From: Schauerella fraxinea
Lineage (GTDB): Bacteria > Pseudomonadota > Gammaproteobacteria > Burkholderiales > Burkholderiaceae_B
Assembly: GCA_030849965.1 (NCBI GenBank)
Contig: JAVDKL010000001.1
Span: 1,346,554-1,410,553, forward strand
DNA: 64,000 nt
Reading direction: 5' to 3'
A program made the position numbers and the translations under genes. Below, one piece after another: positions 37,156-45,724 of the stretch (positions are counted from its first letter, which is position 1; each line of letters starts with the position of its first letter). The notes under the pieces are model-generated. The model was not told where the DNA came from and did not search any database. It worked only from the letters and a program-made list of their open reading frames with translations.

Positions 37156-39103
37156 TGCTGGCGCTCACCCACAAATTGCGGCCGTAATTGACCGTGCCGT
37201 AGGTTTCGTCATCCAACCGCTTATCGGTCAGGTTGTTCAGCGAGGCATTGAGCGTCAGATTCTTACTGACGTCATACGAGCCGCCGAGATCCACCGTCGT
37301 GTAGGCGGGTGCCGGCTCGCCATCGATCGTGGTGCCGTATTCCTTGCCGTAGTAATTCAGCGCCGTCCACACGCTCGCCTGACTCGACACTGCCCACTCA
37401 CCGCGCAGATTGGCCTTGTGCTCCGGGATCAAAGAAAGAGGCGCACCTGCGTTGGCACCGCCCTTTTGCTTCGAATCGGTATAGGTGTAATTGGTTTTGA
37501 TCGCCACGGTGGGCATCACATCCCAGCGGCCATTCAGTTCCAGTCCCTTGATCACTGCGCGATCCAGATTGACGCGTTGCATGATCCGGTAGCCGTTCCA
37601 CCGATCGTCGGTCGTAATCGTCGAGAGCTTATCCTTGACGTCGTTATAGAACACCGTAGCGCCGGCCGATAAATTATCGCGGTTCGACCACATCGCCGAT
37701 ACCTCGTAATTCGTGCTCGTTTCCGGATCGAGATCGGGATTGCCCAGCATCACGAACGTATTGCGACGCAGGTACGCATAGCCCGGCACCACCGCCCGAA
37801 TCTCCGGCGCCTTGAAGCCGCGCGACACACCGCCCTTCAGCGTCCAGTTGTCGGTCGTGCGCCACACGCCATACAGCCGCGGGCTCACATGCGAGCCATA
37901 TTGTTCGTGGTCATCCAGGCGTACGCCGCCGGTAAGCGAAAACCGATCCGACATGGCCCATTCGTCTTCAACGAACACGGCTTTCTGCACCACGCCAAAC
38001 GTGTACTGCTTGCGATCGCCCAGCCCTTGGTTCCAGTCATGCACTTTGCCTTGATTCCATTGCACGCCGCCGGTTGCGATGTGGTTGGCGAACGGCATCA
38101 CGAGCTTGGCATCGAACACCGTATTCTCGACCTCGGGCGTGCGGCCGTACACGTCGGTTTGATCGGGCGTGGCCAAACCATCGCGTGAGGTTTTCTCATG
38201 CGAGATCGAGATGTCGGACTGCGCGCGGCCCCAACGCGCGTGGTTGGAGATCGACCAATGGCTGCGATCGTTATCCTGCTGTCGCGTGGCCCAGTTCGGG
38301 CTCAGGCCATTACCGTTGCGCAACCGCGTTTCACCGGCCTCGAACAAAAATTCCTGATTGACTGTAGGCGTGACCGCCAGCCGCACAGTGGCGTCGCGAT
38401 GACGCGCTTTGGTGTAACCCAACGTCCGTTCGACATCATCGTCGGACTGCCGATCCAGATAGCGGCCCCACATCTGCAGGCCCAACAGGTCCGTCTTGAT
38501 CGGACCGTTCAGATAGAACTGGGCCTGTCGCGCATTGCCCTGATCGCTGTGCTGCTGCGCGGTGTAATCCAACGTCAACGCACCGCCCCACTCGCTTGCC
38601 ACCTTCTTGGTGATGATATTGATCACGCCGCCCATCGCGTCCGAGCCATACAACGACGACATCGGTCCGCGCACCACTTCGATCCGTTCGATCGCGGCGG
38701 CGGGCGGCACAAAGCTCTGCTCATAGCCTCGGTTGCCGTTCACGCGCGAATCGCGCCCGCTTTGGCGTTTGCCGTCGACCAGAATCAGCGTGTAATCGGG
38801 CGGCATGCCGCGAATGGAAATATCCGCCTCATTCGCACTGCCGTTGACGACTACGCCTTCCACATCGCGCACGGCGTCGCCCAGGTTGCGCATGGACCGG
38901 CGGCGCAGTTCGTCGCCCGTGATGACCGTGATGGATGCGGGCGCATCTTCAACCTGTTGCTCGAAGCCCGACGCGGTCACCACCACGGTGTCCAGGGTGG
39001 CGGGCGCATTGCCGGGCATTGTGGCGGACTGTGCGTGGGCAGAAGTGGCTGTCGCGGCGAGCGTCAACAGCGCCCATGACCACGGGTGCGGCGAAGAAGA
39101 CAT
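37145..39103 (-). CDS. TonB-dependent outer-membrane receptor (CirA/FepA-like)
   Basis: 652 aa. A signal peptide (WALLTLAATATSAHAQS) is followed by a TonB box (LDTVVVTASG) and a plug with APASITVITGDELRRRSMRN, DISIRGMPPDYTLILVDGKR, IERIEVVRGPMSSLYGSDAM and GGVINIITKKV. The barrel ends in NLWVSASITF. The plug motifs are those of catecholate siderophore/colicin receptors (CirA, FepA) or BtuB-like proteins. The start at 39103 was preferred to 39196 because it begins the signal peptide. It converges on the histidine kinase gene, their 3' ends overlapping by 11 nt. No clear Fur box was found. Confidence 0.92.
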   Translation of the reverse strand: MSSSPHPWSWALLTLAATATSAHAQSATMPGNAPATLDTVVVTASGFEQQVEDAPASITVITGDELRRRSMRNLGDAVRDVEGVVVNGSANEADISIRGMPPDYTLILVDGKRQSGRDSRVNGNRGYEQSFVPPAAAIERIEVVRGPMSSLYGSDAMGGVINIITKKVASEWGGALTLDYTAQQHSDQGNARQAQFYLNGPIKTDLLGLQMWGRYLDRQSDDDVERTLGYTKARHRDATVRLAVTPTVNQEFLFEAGETRLRNGNGLSPNWATRQQDNDRSHWSISNHARWGRAQSDISISHEKTSRDGLATPDQTDVYGRTPEVENTVFDAKLVMPFANHIATGGVQWNQGKVHDWNQGLGDRKQYTFGVVQKAVFVEDEWAMSDRFSLTGGVRLDDHEQYGSHVSPRLYGVWRTTDNWTLKGGVSRGFKAPEIRAVVPGYAYLRRNTFVMLGNPDLDPETSTNYEVSAMWSNRDNLSAGATVFYNDVKDKLSTITTDDRWNGYRIMQRVNLDRAVIKGLELNGRWDVMPTVAIKTNYTYTDSKQKGGANAGAPLSLIPEHKANLRGEWAVSSQASVWTALNYYGKEYGTTIDGEPAPAYTTVDLGGSYDVSKNLTLNASLNNLTDKRLDDETYGTVNYGRNLWVSASITF

Positions 39104-39254
39104 AACGTTCCTTGGCGTAATCAAATGAAAACGCGAATCGTATGCATTCGATACCGGAAAAATTGGACAAGATAAGACAGGACGCCTGGACTTCAATCAC
39201 CATCGAGAAGCGATCCAGGGCCGGCATTGACGCTGCTGTATTGGCGCGCCAATG

Positions 39255-39296
39255 AAAACACCCCAAAGGCTGGCGAGTGGGCCAACATTTGGGGTG
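39255..39296 (-). terminator. Probable terminator of the MHS transporter gene
   Basis: Stem caccccaaa / tttggggtg; on the minus strand it is followed by TTTT. It lies ~130 nt after the transporter stop. Confidence 0.6.
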
Positions 39297-39318
39297 CGGC
39301 TGGCGGTATGCGCCAGGA

Positions 39319-39374
39319 TGCGATGCTTCAGCTGCGATGCTTCAATTGCGATGCTTCAGTTGCGATGCTTCAAT
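39319..39374. repeat. 14-nt tandem repeat, 4 copies
   Basis: Units tgcgatgcttcagc, tgcgatgcttcaat, tgcgatgcttcagt and tgcgatgcttcaat run head to tail. They differ only in the last two or three bases. Non-coding, just downstream of the transporter stop. Confidence 0.9.
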
Positions 39375-39423
39375 GCAGAGCTTCTTACGCGGTGCATTAA
39401 ATACACCGCGTCAAACACGCTTA

Positions 39424-40725
39424 TTAATCGATGCTCGCATCATGCGCGCGTTCGCGCACGAAGAACGCGGCAACCAATCCCAGCGCCACGCCGAACATCA
39501 CGTAGTACGCCGGCGACATCGGCGAACCGGTAGTGCGGATCAACCATGTGACGATGAACTGGGCGAAGCCGCCAAAGATCATCACGGCCACGTTATAGGC
39601 CATCGACATGCCCACCGAGCGCACATTGGCGGGAAACATTTCGGCCATGACGGTGCTGAATACACCGAAGAACGCCGCAACAAACAGACTGATGATCACC
39701 TGCACGATCAACAGCTTGCTGATCGACGGTTCGTTGGTCAGCCAGGCGTACAACGGCAGCAGCACCACCATGTAGCCCAGCAACGAACCGATCAACAGCG
39801 GACGGCGGCCTATACGATCGGACCAGGCGCCCATGAACGGCATCAACACCACCATCAAGGCGGCACCGGCCATCTGAACCAGGAAGGTATCGTGCAGCGG
39901 CAGCTTGAGCGTCACCGTCGAGAACGTGACGAGGTAGGTGAACGTGATGTAGATCGACACCGTGCACGTGACGACGAGACCCATGCCCACAAGCGTTTCG
40001 CGGCGGTACGTGCGCAGCATTTCCAGCACGCCGATCTGCTTGACGGTGCCGGCCGCCTGGGCGGCCTTGAGCTGCTTGAACGCTTCGGGCTCTTCCACAT
40101 TGCGGCGGATGTAGATCGCCACCGGCACGATCAGCAAACCGAACGCGAACGGCAGGCGCCAGGCCCAATCCATCAATTCCTGTTGCGTGAAGATATCGGT
40201 GATCAAGGTACCGACGGCCGCGCCAAGCAGCAACGCGGTCATTTGACCGGTCATCTGCCACGAACCGTAAAAGCCGCGTTTGCCGGCCGGCGCCAATTCG
40301 ATCAAGAGCGCCGTCGAGGTGCCGAACTCGCCGCCAGCGGCGAAGCCTTGCAGCAATCGCGCCATCACGATGAACATCGGCGCCAGCAAACCGACTGCCG
40401 CATACGTGGGCGCCAGCGTGATCAGCGCGATGGCCACAGCCATCAGGCCCGTCACCATCACCATCGCGGCCTTGCGGCCTTTGCGGTCGCCGTAGAGGCC
40501 CAGAATAATGCCGCCTACCGGGCGCATGAAGAACCCGACGCCGAAGACGGCGGTGGTCAGCAGAATCTGGTTGATGTTGTCGCTGGGATCGGCCGGATTG
40601 CTCGGGAAGAAGAGCTTGGCCACGATCGGCGTCATAAAGGCGAAGACGAGGAAGTCATACCATTCGAGCGCATTACCGATGACGGCCGCCAGAATGTTTC
40701 TCTTGGGAACTGCTTGCTCTTGCAC
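39424..40725 (-). CDS. MFS transporter, metabolite:H+ symporter (MHS) family
   Basis: 433 aa, twelve predicted membrane helices. It begins RNILAAVIGNALEWYDFLVF, the signature of the MHS family (ProP, KgtP, CitA, ShiA). GLYGDRKGRKAAM is the loop 2-3 MFS motif, and GRPLLIGSLLG-like and ARLLQGFAAGGEFGTS segments are also typical. Likely substrates are organic acids, betaines or amino acids; nothing here decides. The start is GTG at 40725 with AAAGGA six bases upstream; a longer frame to 40773 lacks a site. Confidence 0.9.
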   Translation of the reverse strand: MQEQAVPKRNILAAVIGNALEWYDFLVFAFMTPIVAKLFFPSNPADPSDNINQILLTTAVFGVGFFMRPVGGIILGLYGDRKGRKAAMVMVTGLMAVAIALITLAPTYAAVGLLAPMFIVMARLLQGFAAGGEFGTSTALLIELAPAGKRGFYGSWQMTGQMTALLLGAAVGTLITDIFTQQELMDWAWRLPFAFGLLIVPVAIYIRRNVEEPEAFKQLKAAQAAGTVKQIGVLEMLRTYRRETLVGMGLVVTCTVSIYITFTYLVTFSTVTLKLPLHDTFLVQMAGAALMVVLMPFMGAWSDRIGRRPLLIGSLLGYMVVLLPLYAWLTNEPSISKLLIVQVIISLFVAAFFGVFSTVMAEMFPANVRSVGMSMAYNVAVMIFGGFAQFIVTWLIRTTGSPMSPAYYVMFGVALGLVAAFFVRERAHDASID

Positions 40726-40989
40726 GAAAGGTCCTTTATTGCGGGACGATTCCTGAGGTCGTGCGCGAGGCACGCCGATGCCCGGAGCACAGCGCGCATC
40801 GGCCCACAGGAGGGTTGTAGGATGTCTGCGGCCGTGACTTTACCTCTTTTGCGCCCGCACGACAGTCCAAGTGCAACTTCAGTCCCTGCAATGCCGGTTT
40901 GCGCAAGATCGTCCAGCGCAAAGTCAGCTGTGCAAGGCAGGTCAGGTCAGTGCAACTTAAGCCGTCGAGGCCAGCCCGTGCAATCCCGG

Positions 40990-41523
40990 TCAGTGCAGAT
41001 TATCGTCGCCGTCGAAGATATCGGGCAGCGCGACGATATCGATGCCGTCTTCGGCCAATGCTTCCTGCTCTTCGCGCGTGGCGGTGCCGCGAATGGCACG
41101 GGTATCCGTATCGCCTTCATGCATTTTGCGCGCTTCCTCGGCAAAACGCGGGCCGACGTTCTCGGCGCGGCGCACGAAGGCTTTGACCTGTTTGAACACT
41201 TCCACCTGCAAAGCGGCCAAGCGCTCGGGCGTCATGGGTTCGCCCTTGCCGCTCGCGCCACCGGGAACCGGTGCCATGGCCGATGAGCGGCCCACGTCGC
41301 TCGCGCCGACCTGCGGGCGTTCGCGCACGGGCGCAGGGGCCGAGTGCAAGTGCCCCACGTTCAGGCGGGGTGCCGACAGGCGTTTGACGACCTGTGCGTC
41401 GCCGCACACCGGACAGACGATCAGTCCGCTGGCGTGCTGCGTGTCGTAGTCGTCATGCGAGCGAAACCACCCCTCGAAGACGTGGTGCTGCGCACACTCC
41501 AGATCGAAAACTTTCAGGCTCAT
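40990..41523 (-). CDS. DUF1178 family protein
   Basis: A 177-aa protein beginning SLKVFDLECAQHHVFEGWFR and carrying a zinc-ribbon-like CPVCGDAQVVKRLSAP, both typical of DUF1178. The C-terminal half has FKQVKAFVRRAENVGPRFAEEARKMHEGD, the conserved helical part, ending in an acidic DIFDGDD. Function unknown. It lies 5 nt after the ABC ATPase gene on the same strand and may be co-transcribed. ATG at 41523 was chosen over a TTG at 41532 that would overlap the ABC gene. Confidence 0.85.
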   Translation of the reverse strand: MSLKVFDLECAQHHVFEGWFRSHDDYDTQHASGLIVCPVCGDAQVVKRLSAPRLNVGHLHSAPAPVRERPQVGASDVGRSSAMAPVPGGASGKGEPMTPERLAALQVEVFKQVKAFVRRAENVGPRFAEEARKMHEGDTDTRAIRGTATREEQEALAEDGIDIVALPDIFDGDDNLH

Positions 41524-41528
41524 GCGCT

Positions 41529-43262
41529 TCAAATGGGGGTGGCGGGATCAAACACAAGCCGGGGCACGGCGGCCAGCAAGCGCTGGGTCATGGGGTGCTG
41601 CGGCTGACGCAGGACGGATTCGGCGGGGCCTTCCTCGACGATGCGCCCGCCGTCCATGACGGCGATGCGATCTGCAAGGTACTCCACCACGCCGAAATTG
41701 TGGGTGACGAACAGATAGGCGATACCCAGCTCGGCCTGCAATTCGCGCAGCAAATCCAGTATCTGCGCCTGCACCGACACATCCAGCGCAGATGTCGGTT
41801 CATCGCAGATCAATATTTTAGGCGAGACGGCCAGCGCGCGGGCGATCGCGATGCGTTGCCGCTGTCCGCCGGAAAATTCGTGGGGATAACGCGACACTGC
41901 GTCTTCCGGCAACCCCACTCGATCGAGCAGGCTGCGCACCCGCGCCGTGCGCGCAGTGGCGCTCAGATCGGGCACCAGGGCATGCACGCCCTCCTCCAGG
42001 ATGGCACCCACGCGCATGCGCGGGTCGAGCGAGGCAAACGGATCCTGAAACACGATCTGGATATCCCGTCGCAATGCCCGCAGTGGCCGCCCGCGTGCTG
42101 CGAGCAGATCCTGGCCGCCCAGCGTGGCGCTGCCCGAGAGCCGCGCGCCGCTGGTGAGCTGCAGCAGCGCCTTGGCGGTCGTGGTTTTGCCGCACCCCGA
42201 TTCTCCCAGCAGCGCCAGGGTTTCGCCGGCACGCAAATCGAACGACACGCCGTCGACCGCCTTGACCCATGACGCCGGTCGCCGCAAGACGCCACTGCGT
42301 ACGGGATAGTGCACCCGCAGATCCTTCACCACCAGAAGCGGTGCGCCGGAAGGGGTGACCCGCTCGATGAAGGGCTTGGCCGCACCTTCCGCCCGCGCGG
42401 CATTCTCGCGCACGCCCCCGGCCGCCGACAGCGCCCGCCCCCGTTTTTCGAACGTGGGGATGGCGGCAAACAACTCCCGCGCGTAGGGATGATCGGGCGC
42501 CGCAAAAAATTGGTCGGCCGGCGCGCTGGTCACGATTTCGCCGGCGCGCATCAGCGCCACATGATGGGCGGTATTGCGCACCACCGCCAGGTCGTGGGTG
42601 ATCAGCAGCATGGCCATGCCGAGATCCCGCTGGATCTCGGCCAGCAGATCGAGCACCTGCGCCTGCACCGTCACGTCCAGCGCAGTGGTGGGCTCGTCGG
42701 CAATCAAGAGCGTGGGTTCGGCCGCCAGGGCGATTGCAATCATCACCCGTTGCTTCTGGCCGCCCGAAAACTGAAAGGGATAATCGTCGATGCGCCGCTC
42801 GGGTTCCGGAATGCCCACGCGGCGCAGCCAGTCGATGGCCCGGGCGCGTGCTGCGCGGCCGCGCAAGGTTGTGTGGGCCTGCAAGGTCTCGACGATTTGA
42901 TCGCCCACCCGCATCACAGGATTCAGACTGGTCGCCGGTTCTTGAAAGATCATGCCCGCACGCGCGCCGCGCACGTCACGCATATCGGCTTCGGACAGCT
43001 GATTGACGTCGTCGCCGGCGATCAGCACCGCACCGCCCATCACCTGGGCGGCGTCCGGCAAAAGGCGCAGCAACGACAGCGCAGTCACACTTTTGCCGCA
43101 CCCCGATTCGCCCACGAGCGCGAAGGTTTCGCCGCGCGCGATCGTCAGCGCCAGATCCTGCACCACCGAACGAATACCCGCTTCGGTCGCCATCGTGATA
43201 TTCAGCCCCGATACCTCGAGCACCGGCGCCGCGCCCGTTACGGCCTGATCGTGCGCGCTCAT
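41529..43262 (-). CDS. Peptide ABC transporter, fused tandem ATP-binding subunit (YejF-like)
   Basis: 577 aa with two complete ABC domains. Domain 1 has GESGCGKSV (Walker A), FSGGQKQRVMIA (signature), LIADEPTTALD (Walker B) and an H-loop. Domain 2 has GESGCGKTT, FSGGQRQRIAIARAL and LICDEPTSALD. Each domain has the oligopeptide-type C-terminal extension (HPYARELFAAIP; HPMTQRLLAAVP). Such fused ATPases power YejABEF-type oligopeptide importers. The start ATG overlaps the stop of the permease gene (ATGA). It is the last transporter gene of a four-gene operon at 41529-47970. Confidence 0.93.
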   Translation of the reverse strand: MSAHDQAVTGAAPVLEVSGLNITMATEAGIRSVVQDLALTIARGETFALVGESGCGKSVTALSLLRLLPDAAQVMGGAVLIAGDDVNQLSEADMRDVRGARAGMIFQEPATSLNPVMRVGDQIVETLQAHTTLRGRAARARAIDWLRRVGIPEPERRIDDYPFQFSGGQKQRVMIAIALAAEPTLLIADEPTTALDVTVQAQVLDLLAEIQRDLGMAMLLITHDLAVVRNTAHHVALMRAGEIVTSAPADQFFAAPDHPYARELFAAIPTFEKRGRALSAAGGVRENAARAEGAAKPFIERVTPSGAPLLVVKDLRVHYPVRSGVLRRPASWVKAVDGVSFDLRAGETLALLGESGCGKTTTAKALLQLTSGARLSGSATLGGQDLLAARGRPLRALRRDIQIVFQDPFASLDPRMRVGAILEEGVHALVPDLSATARTARVRSLLDRVGLPEDAVSRYPHEFSGGQRQRIAIARALAVSPKILICDEPTSALDVSVQAQILDLLRELQAELGIAYLFVTHNFGVVEYLADRIAVMDGGRIVEEGPAESVLRQPQHPMTQRLLAAVPRLVFDPATPI

Positions 43263-44740
43263 TGCGGTACTCCCGGCACGGTCGGGGTGGCAGCAGCCAC
43301 CGACGCCTGGCCCTTGCGCCGCGGGCGGAACCGCTGCGTACGCGGATCGAAGGCCGCGCGCACGGCATCGGCAAACAGGTTGGCCGCCAGCACCAGCGTC
43401 AGCATGAAGAGGAAGGCGGTGAGCAGGCTCCACCAGATCATCGGATCGCGCGACATCTCAAGCCGCGCGCCATCGATCATCGAGCCGAACGAATTCATGG
43501 TGGGATCCACACCGATGCCCAGGTACGACAGCACGGCTTCGTACAACACCAGTCCCGAAAATTCGAGCACGATGGTAATGAGCACAATGTGCATGACATT
43601 GGGCAGCAGGTGGCGGCGCATGATGGTGAAGTGCGATACCCCGAAGGCCCGCGCAGCCTGCACATAGTCGAGCTCACGCAGCTTGAGCGTTTCGGCACGC
43701 AGCAGGCGGCACAGTCCGGACCAACCGGTGAGGCCGAGAATCATGCACAGCATGAAGAGCCGCAGATCGGCGCGCGCGGCCGACGTGGGAAAGAGCGTGG
43801 GATTGGCGTCGATGTACACCTGCATCATCAATACGCAAGCCGCCACCAGCAGCACGCCGGGGATCGACGTGAGCGTGGTGTACACATACTGGATCACGTC
43901 GTCGACCCGGCCCTTGAAATAGCCGGCCGAAATGCCGAGAACCAGCGCCGGCGGCAGCATGGCCAGCGTGGTCAGGCTACCGATCACCAACGCGGTGCGG
44001 ATACTTTTGAGCGATTGCCACAACACATCGTTGCCAGTGTTGCCGGTGCCCAAGGCGTGATAGCCGCTTGCCAGACCGGCCAGGCCGCCCACCACCACGG
44101 CCAGCATTGCAACGGTGCACCAGATGGCGCGCCAGGGCATGTCGGTCTCGCCGCGCATCCAGGCGCGCCGGGCGGTAGCAAAGCCCACCCCGCGGCGCGC
44201 TTGCACGGCGGTCATCGCCACGGCCGCAACCAAGGCGAACACCAGACCGGCGGCGACACCCGCAAAGAGGCGCCAGGCAATGTCGGGACCGCGTCCACTA
44301 TCTGGATCGGGCAAATGCGCCCCGCCAAACTTCAGCCGTGGAAAATCGCGCACCGGTTGATCGTTGATGATCTCGGTTTCCTTGGTGAATTGACGCGTGG
44401 CCAACGGCTGCGAGTACGTTTTTTCGGGGCTGGCCAGCACCGTGCCGTCCAGCAAGCCATCCAGCGCCGACTTCACGATGGGGGCATACAGTTTGGGCGC
44501 ATCCGGCGCGGCATTGGCCACGGGCGGCAAGAGCGGCCGGTAATGGATGGAGTCGAGCAACCCGATCGTGACGAACGCCATCAGGATGACCGCCGAGCAC
44601 ATCGCCGGCGCATCGGTGGCGACCCGCCGCCACGTCACCCGTAAAGTGGGGGTGCGACGCACGTGCCAGATATACAGCAACACGCCGGCCACCATGCCAA
44701 ACATGGCGATATCGGTCCAGAGAAAAACGAATTCAGGCAT
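43259..44740 (-). CDS. Peptide ABC transporter permease (YejE-like)
   Basis: 493 aa, longer than a typical ~340-residue YejE. Two N-terminal hydrophobic segments and a ~90-residue periplasmic loop (SIHYRPLLPP...) precede the BPD_transp_1 permease core. The EAA loop is seen as LRELDYVQAARAFGVSHFTI. Conserved SYLGIGVDPTMNSFGSMI and WWSLLTAFLFMLTLVLAANL follow. It pairs with the YejB-like permease 6 nt upstream and the fused ATPase that overlaps its stop. ATG at 44740. Confidence 0.9.
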   Translation of the reverse strand: MPEFVFLWTDIAMFGMVAGVLLYIWHVRRTPTLRVTWRRVATDAPAMCSAVILMAFVTIGLLDSIHYRPLLPPVANAAPDAPKLYAPIVKSALDGLLDGTVLASPEKTYSQPLATRQFTKETEIINDQPVRDFPRLKFGGAHLPDPDSGRGPDIAWRLFAGVAAGLVFALVAAVAMTAVQARRGVGFATARRAWMRGETDMPWRAIWCTVAMLAVVVGGLAGLASGYHALGTGNTGNDVLWQSLKSIRTALVIGSLTTLAMLPPALVLGISAGYFKGRVDDVIQYVYTTLTSIPGVLLVAACVLMMQVYIDANPTLFPTSAARADLRLFMLCMILGLTGWSGLCRLLRAETLKLRELDYVQAARAFGVSHFTIMRRHLLPNVMHIVLITIVLEFSGLVLYEAVLSYLGIGVDPTMNSFGSMIDGARLEMSRDPMIWWSLLTAFLFMLTLVLAANLFADAVRAAFDPRTQRFRPRRKGQASVAAATPTVPGVPQ

Positions 44741-44746
44741 GGTCGC

Positions 44747-45724
44747 TCACTCGAATCGAACGCGCGGATCGGCGAAGGTGTAGGAGATGTCGGCCAATAT
44801 CAGCCCCACGATATAAAGTGCCGATCCCAGAAACACCATGGCGCGGACGATCGAAAAATCCTGCGCGTTGATGGCATCGATGGTGTAACTGCCCAAGCCC
44901 GGAATGCCGAAAAACGACTCGGCAATCAGGCTACCCATAAAAAGCAGCGGCAAACCCGATACCGTGCCGGTGAGAATGGGCAACATGGCATTGCGCAGCA
45001 CGTGGCGAAACATCACCGCCGTCTCGGAAAGCCCTTTGGCTCGCGCGGTGCGCACATAATCCTTGCCCACCTCCTCCAGAAACAGCGTGCGATAGAAGCG
45101 CGCTTCGGGTCCCAAACGGGAGATCACGCCCACCAGCACCGGTAGCGCCAGAAACTTGATGGCGTCCAGCCCGTTCAGATAACCCGAATAGGGCACCAGC
45201 CGCAGCAGCTTCGAGAACATCCACTGCCCCGCGATGATGTAGAACAGGCTCGAGATGGACAGCAGCAGCACGCACAGCACGACGCCCCAGAAATCGAGAC
45301 GCGTTGCCCGAAAGAAGACCAGCGTGAACGAAAACACGATGCTCACGAAGATACCGAGCAAAAAGGTCGGTACCGCCAAGGCAAGACTCGGCCCCATGCG
45401 GTTGAGAATCTCGCTGCCGATACTGCGTCCGCCGTCCGACGCCCCAAAATCGAACTTCAAAAGCGGCACCGAGCGTTGGTAGAAAATGGTGTCGGTAACG
45501 CGCGCCGTGCCTTCGGCCGCACGATTGATGAACAGCGGCTTGTCGTAGCCGCGTTCGACTTTCCATTTTTCGACCGCATCCTGGCTGACGCGTTGGCCGC
45601 CAATGGCCAGACGAGCCATGTCGTCCGGCGTATTCACAGCAAAAAACAGCGCGAACGTAAATAGATTGACGCCGATCAAAATGAGCACGCCATAGCCCAG
45701 GCGCCGGAATATATAGGCGATCAT
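44747..45724 (-). CDS. Peptide ABC transporter permease (YejB-like)
   Basis: 325 aa, six predicted membrane helices. It begins MIAYIFRRLGYGVLILIGVN as YejB/OppB permeases do. The EAA loop is YVRTARAKGLSETAVMFRHV, and the C-terminus is SYTFADPRVRFE. The start ATG overlaps the TGA of the binding-protein gene (ATGA). Partner of the YejE-like subunit. Confidence 0.94.
   Translation of the reverse strand: MIAYIFRRLGYGVLILIGVNLFTFALFFAVNTPDDMARLAIGGQRVSQDAVEKWKVERGYDKPLFINRAAEGTARVTDTIFYQRSVPLLKFDFGASDGGRSIGSEILNRMGPSLALAVPTFLLGIFVSIVFSFTLVFFRATRLDFWGVVLCVLLLSISSLFYIIAGQWMFSKLLRLVPYSGYLNGLDAIKFLALPVLVGVISRLGPEARFYRTLFLEEVGKDYVRTARAKGLSETAVMFRHVLRNAMLPILTGTVSGLPLLFMGSLIAESFFGIPGLGSYTIDAINAQDFSIVRAMVFLGSALYIVGLILADISYTFADPRVRFE

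Larger units (their letters stand above)
39104..39423. other. Intergenic region between the TonB receptor and the transporter gene
   Basis: About 320 bp. It should hold the TonB receptor promoter (minus strand), the transporter's terminator hairpin (39259-39296) and a 14-nt repeat array (39319-39374). Near 39155 the sequence CGAATCGTATGCATTCG is a partly palindromic word of unknown meaning. Confidence 0.5.

Noticed and set aside
39140-39170. Fur-box-like word upstream of the second TonB receptor
   Set aside because: CGAATCGTATGCATTCG is partly palindromic but matches the GATAAT-type Fur consensus poorly.
39277-41286. Plus-strand frame of ~669 codons opposite the MHS transporter and DUF1178 genes
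   Set aside because: His/Gln/Arg-rich shadow frame; the transporter on the minus strand has clear membrane helices and family motifs.
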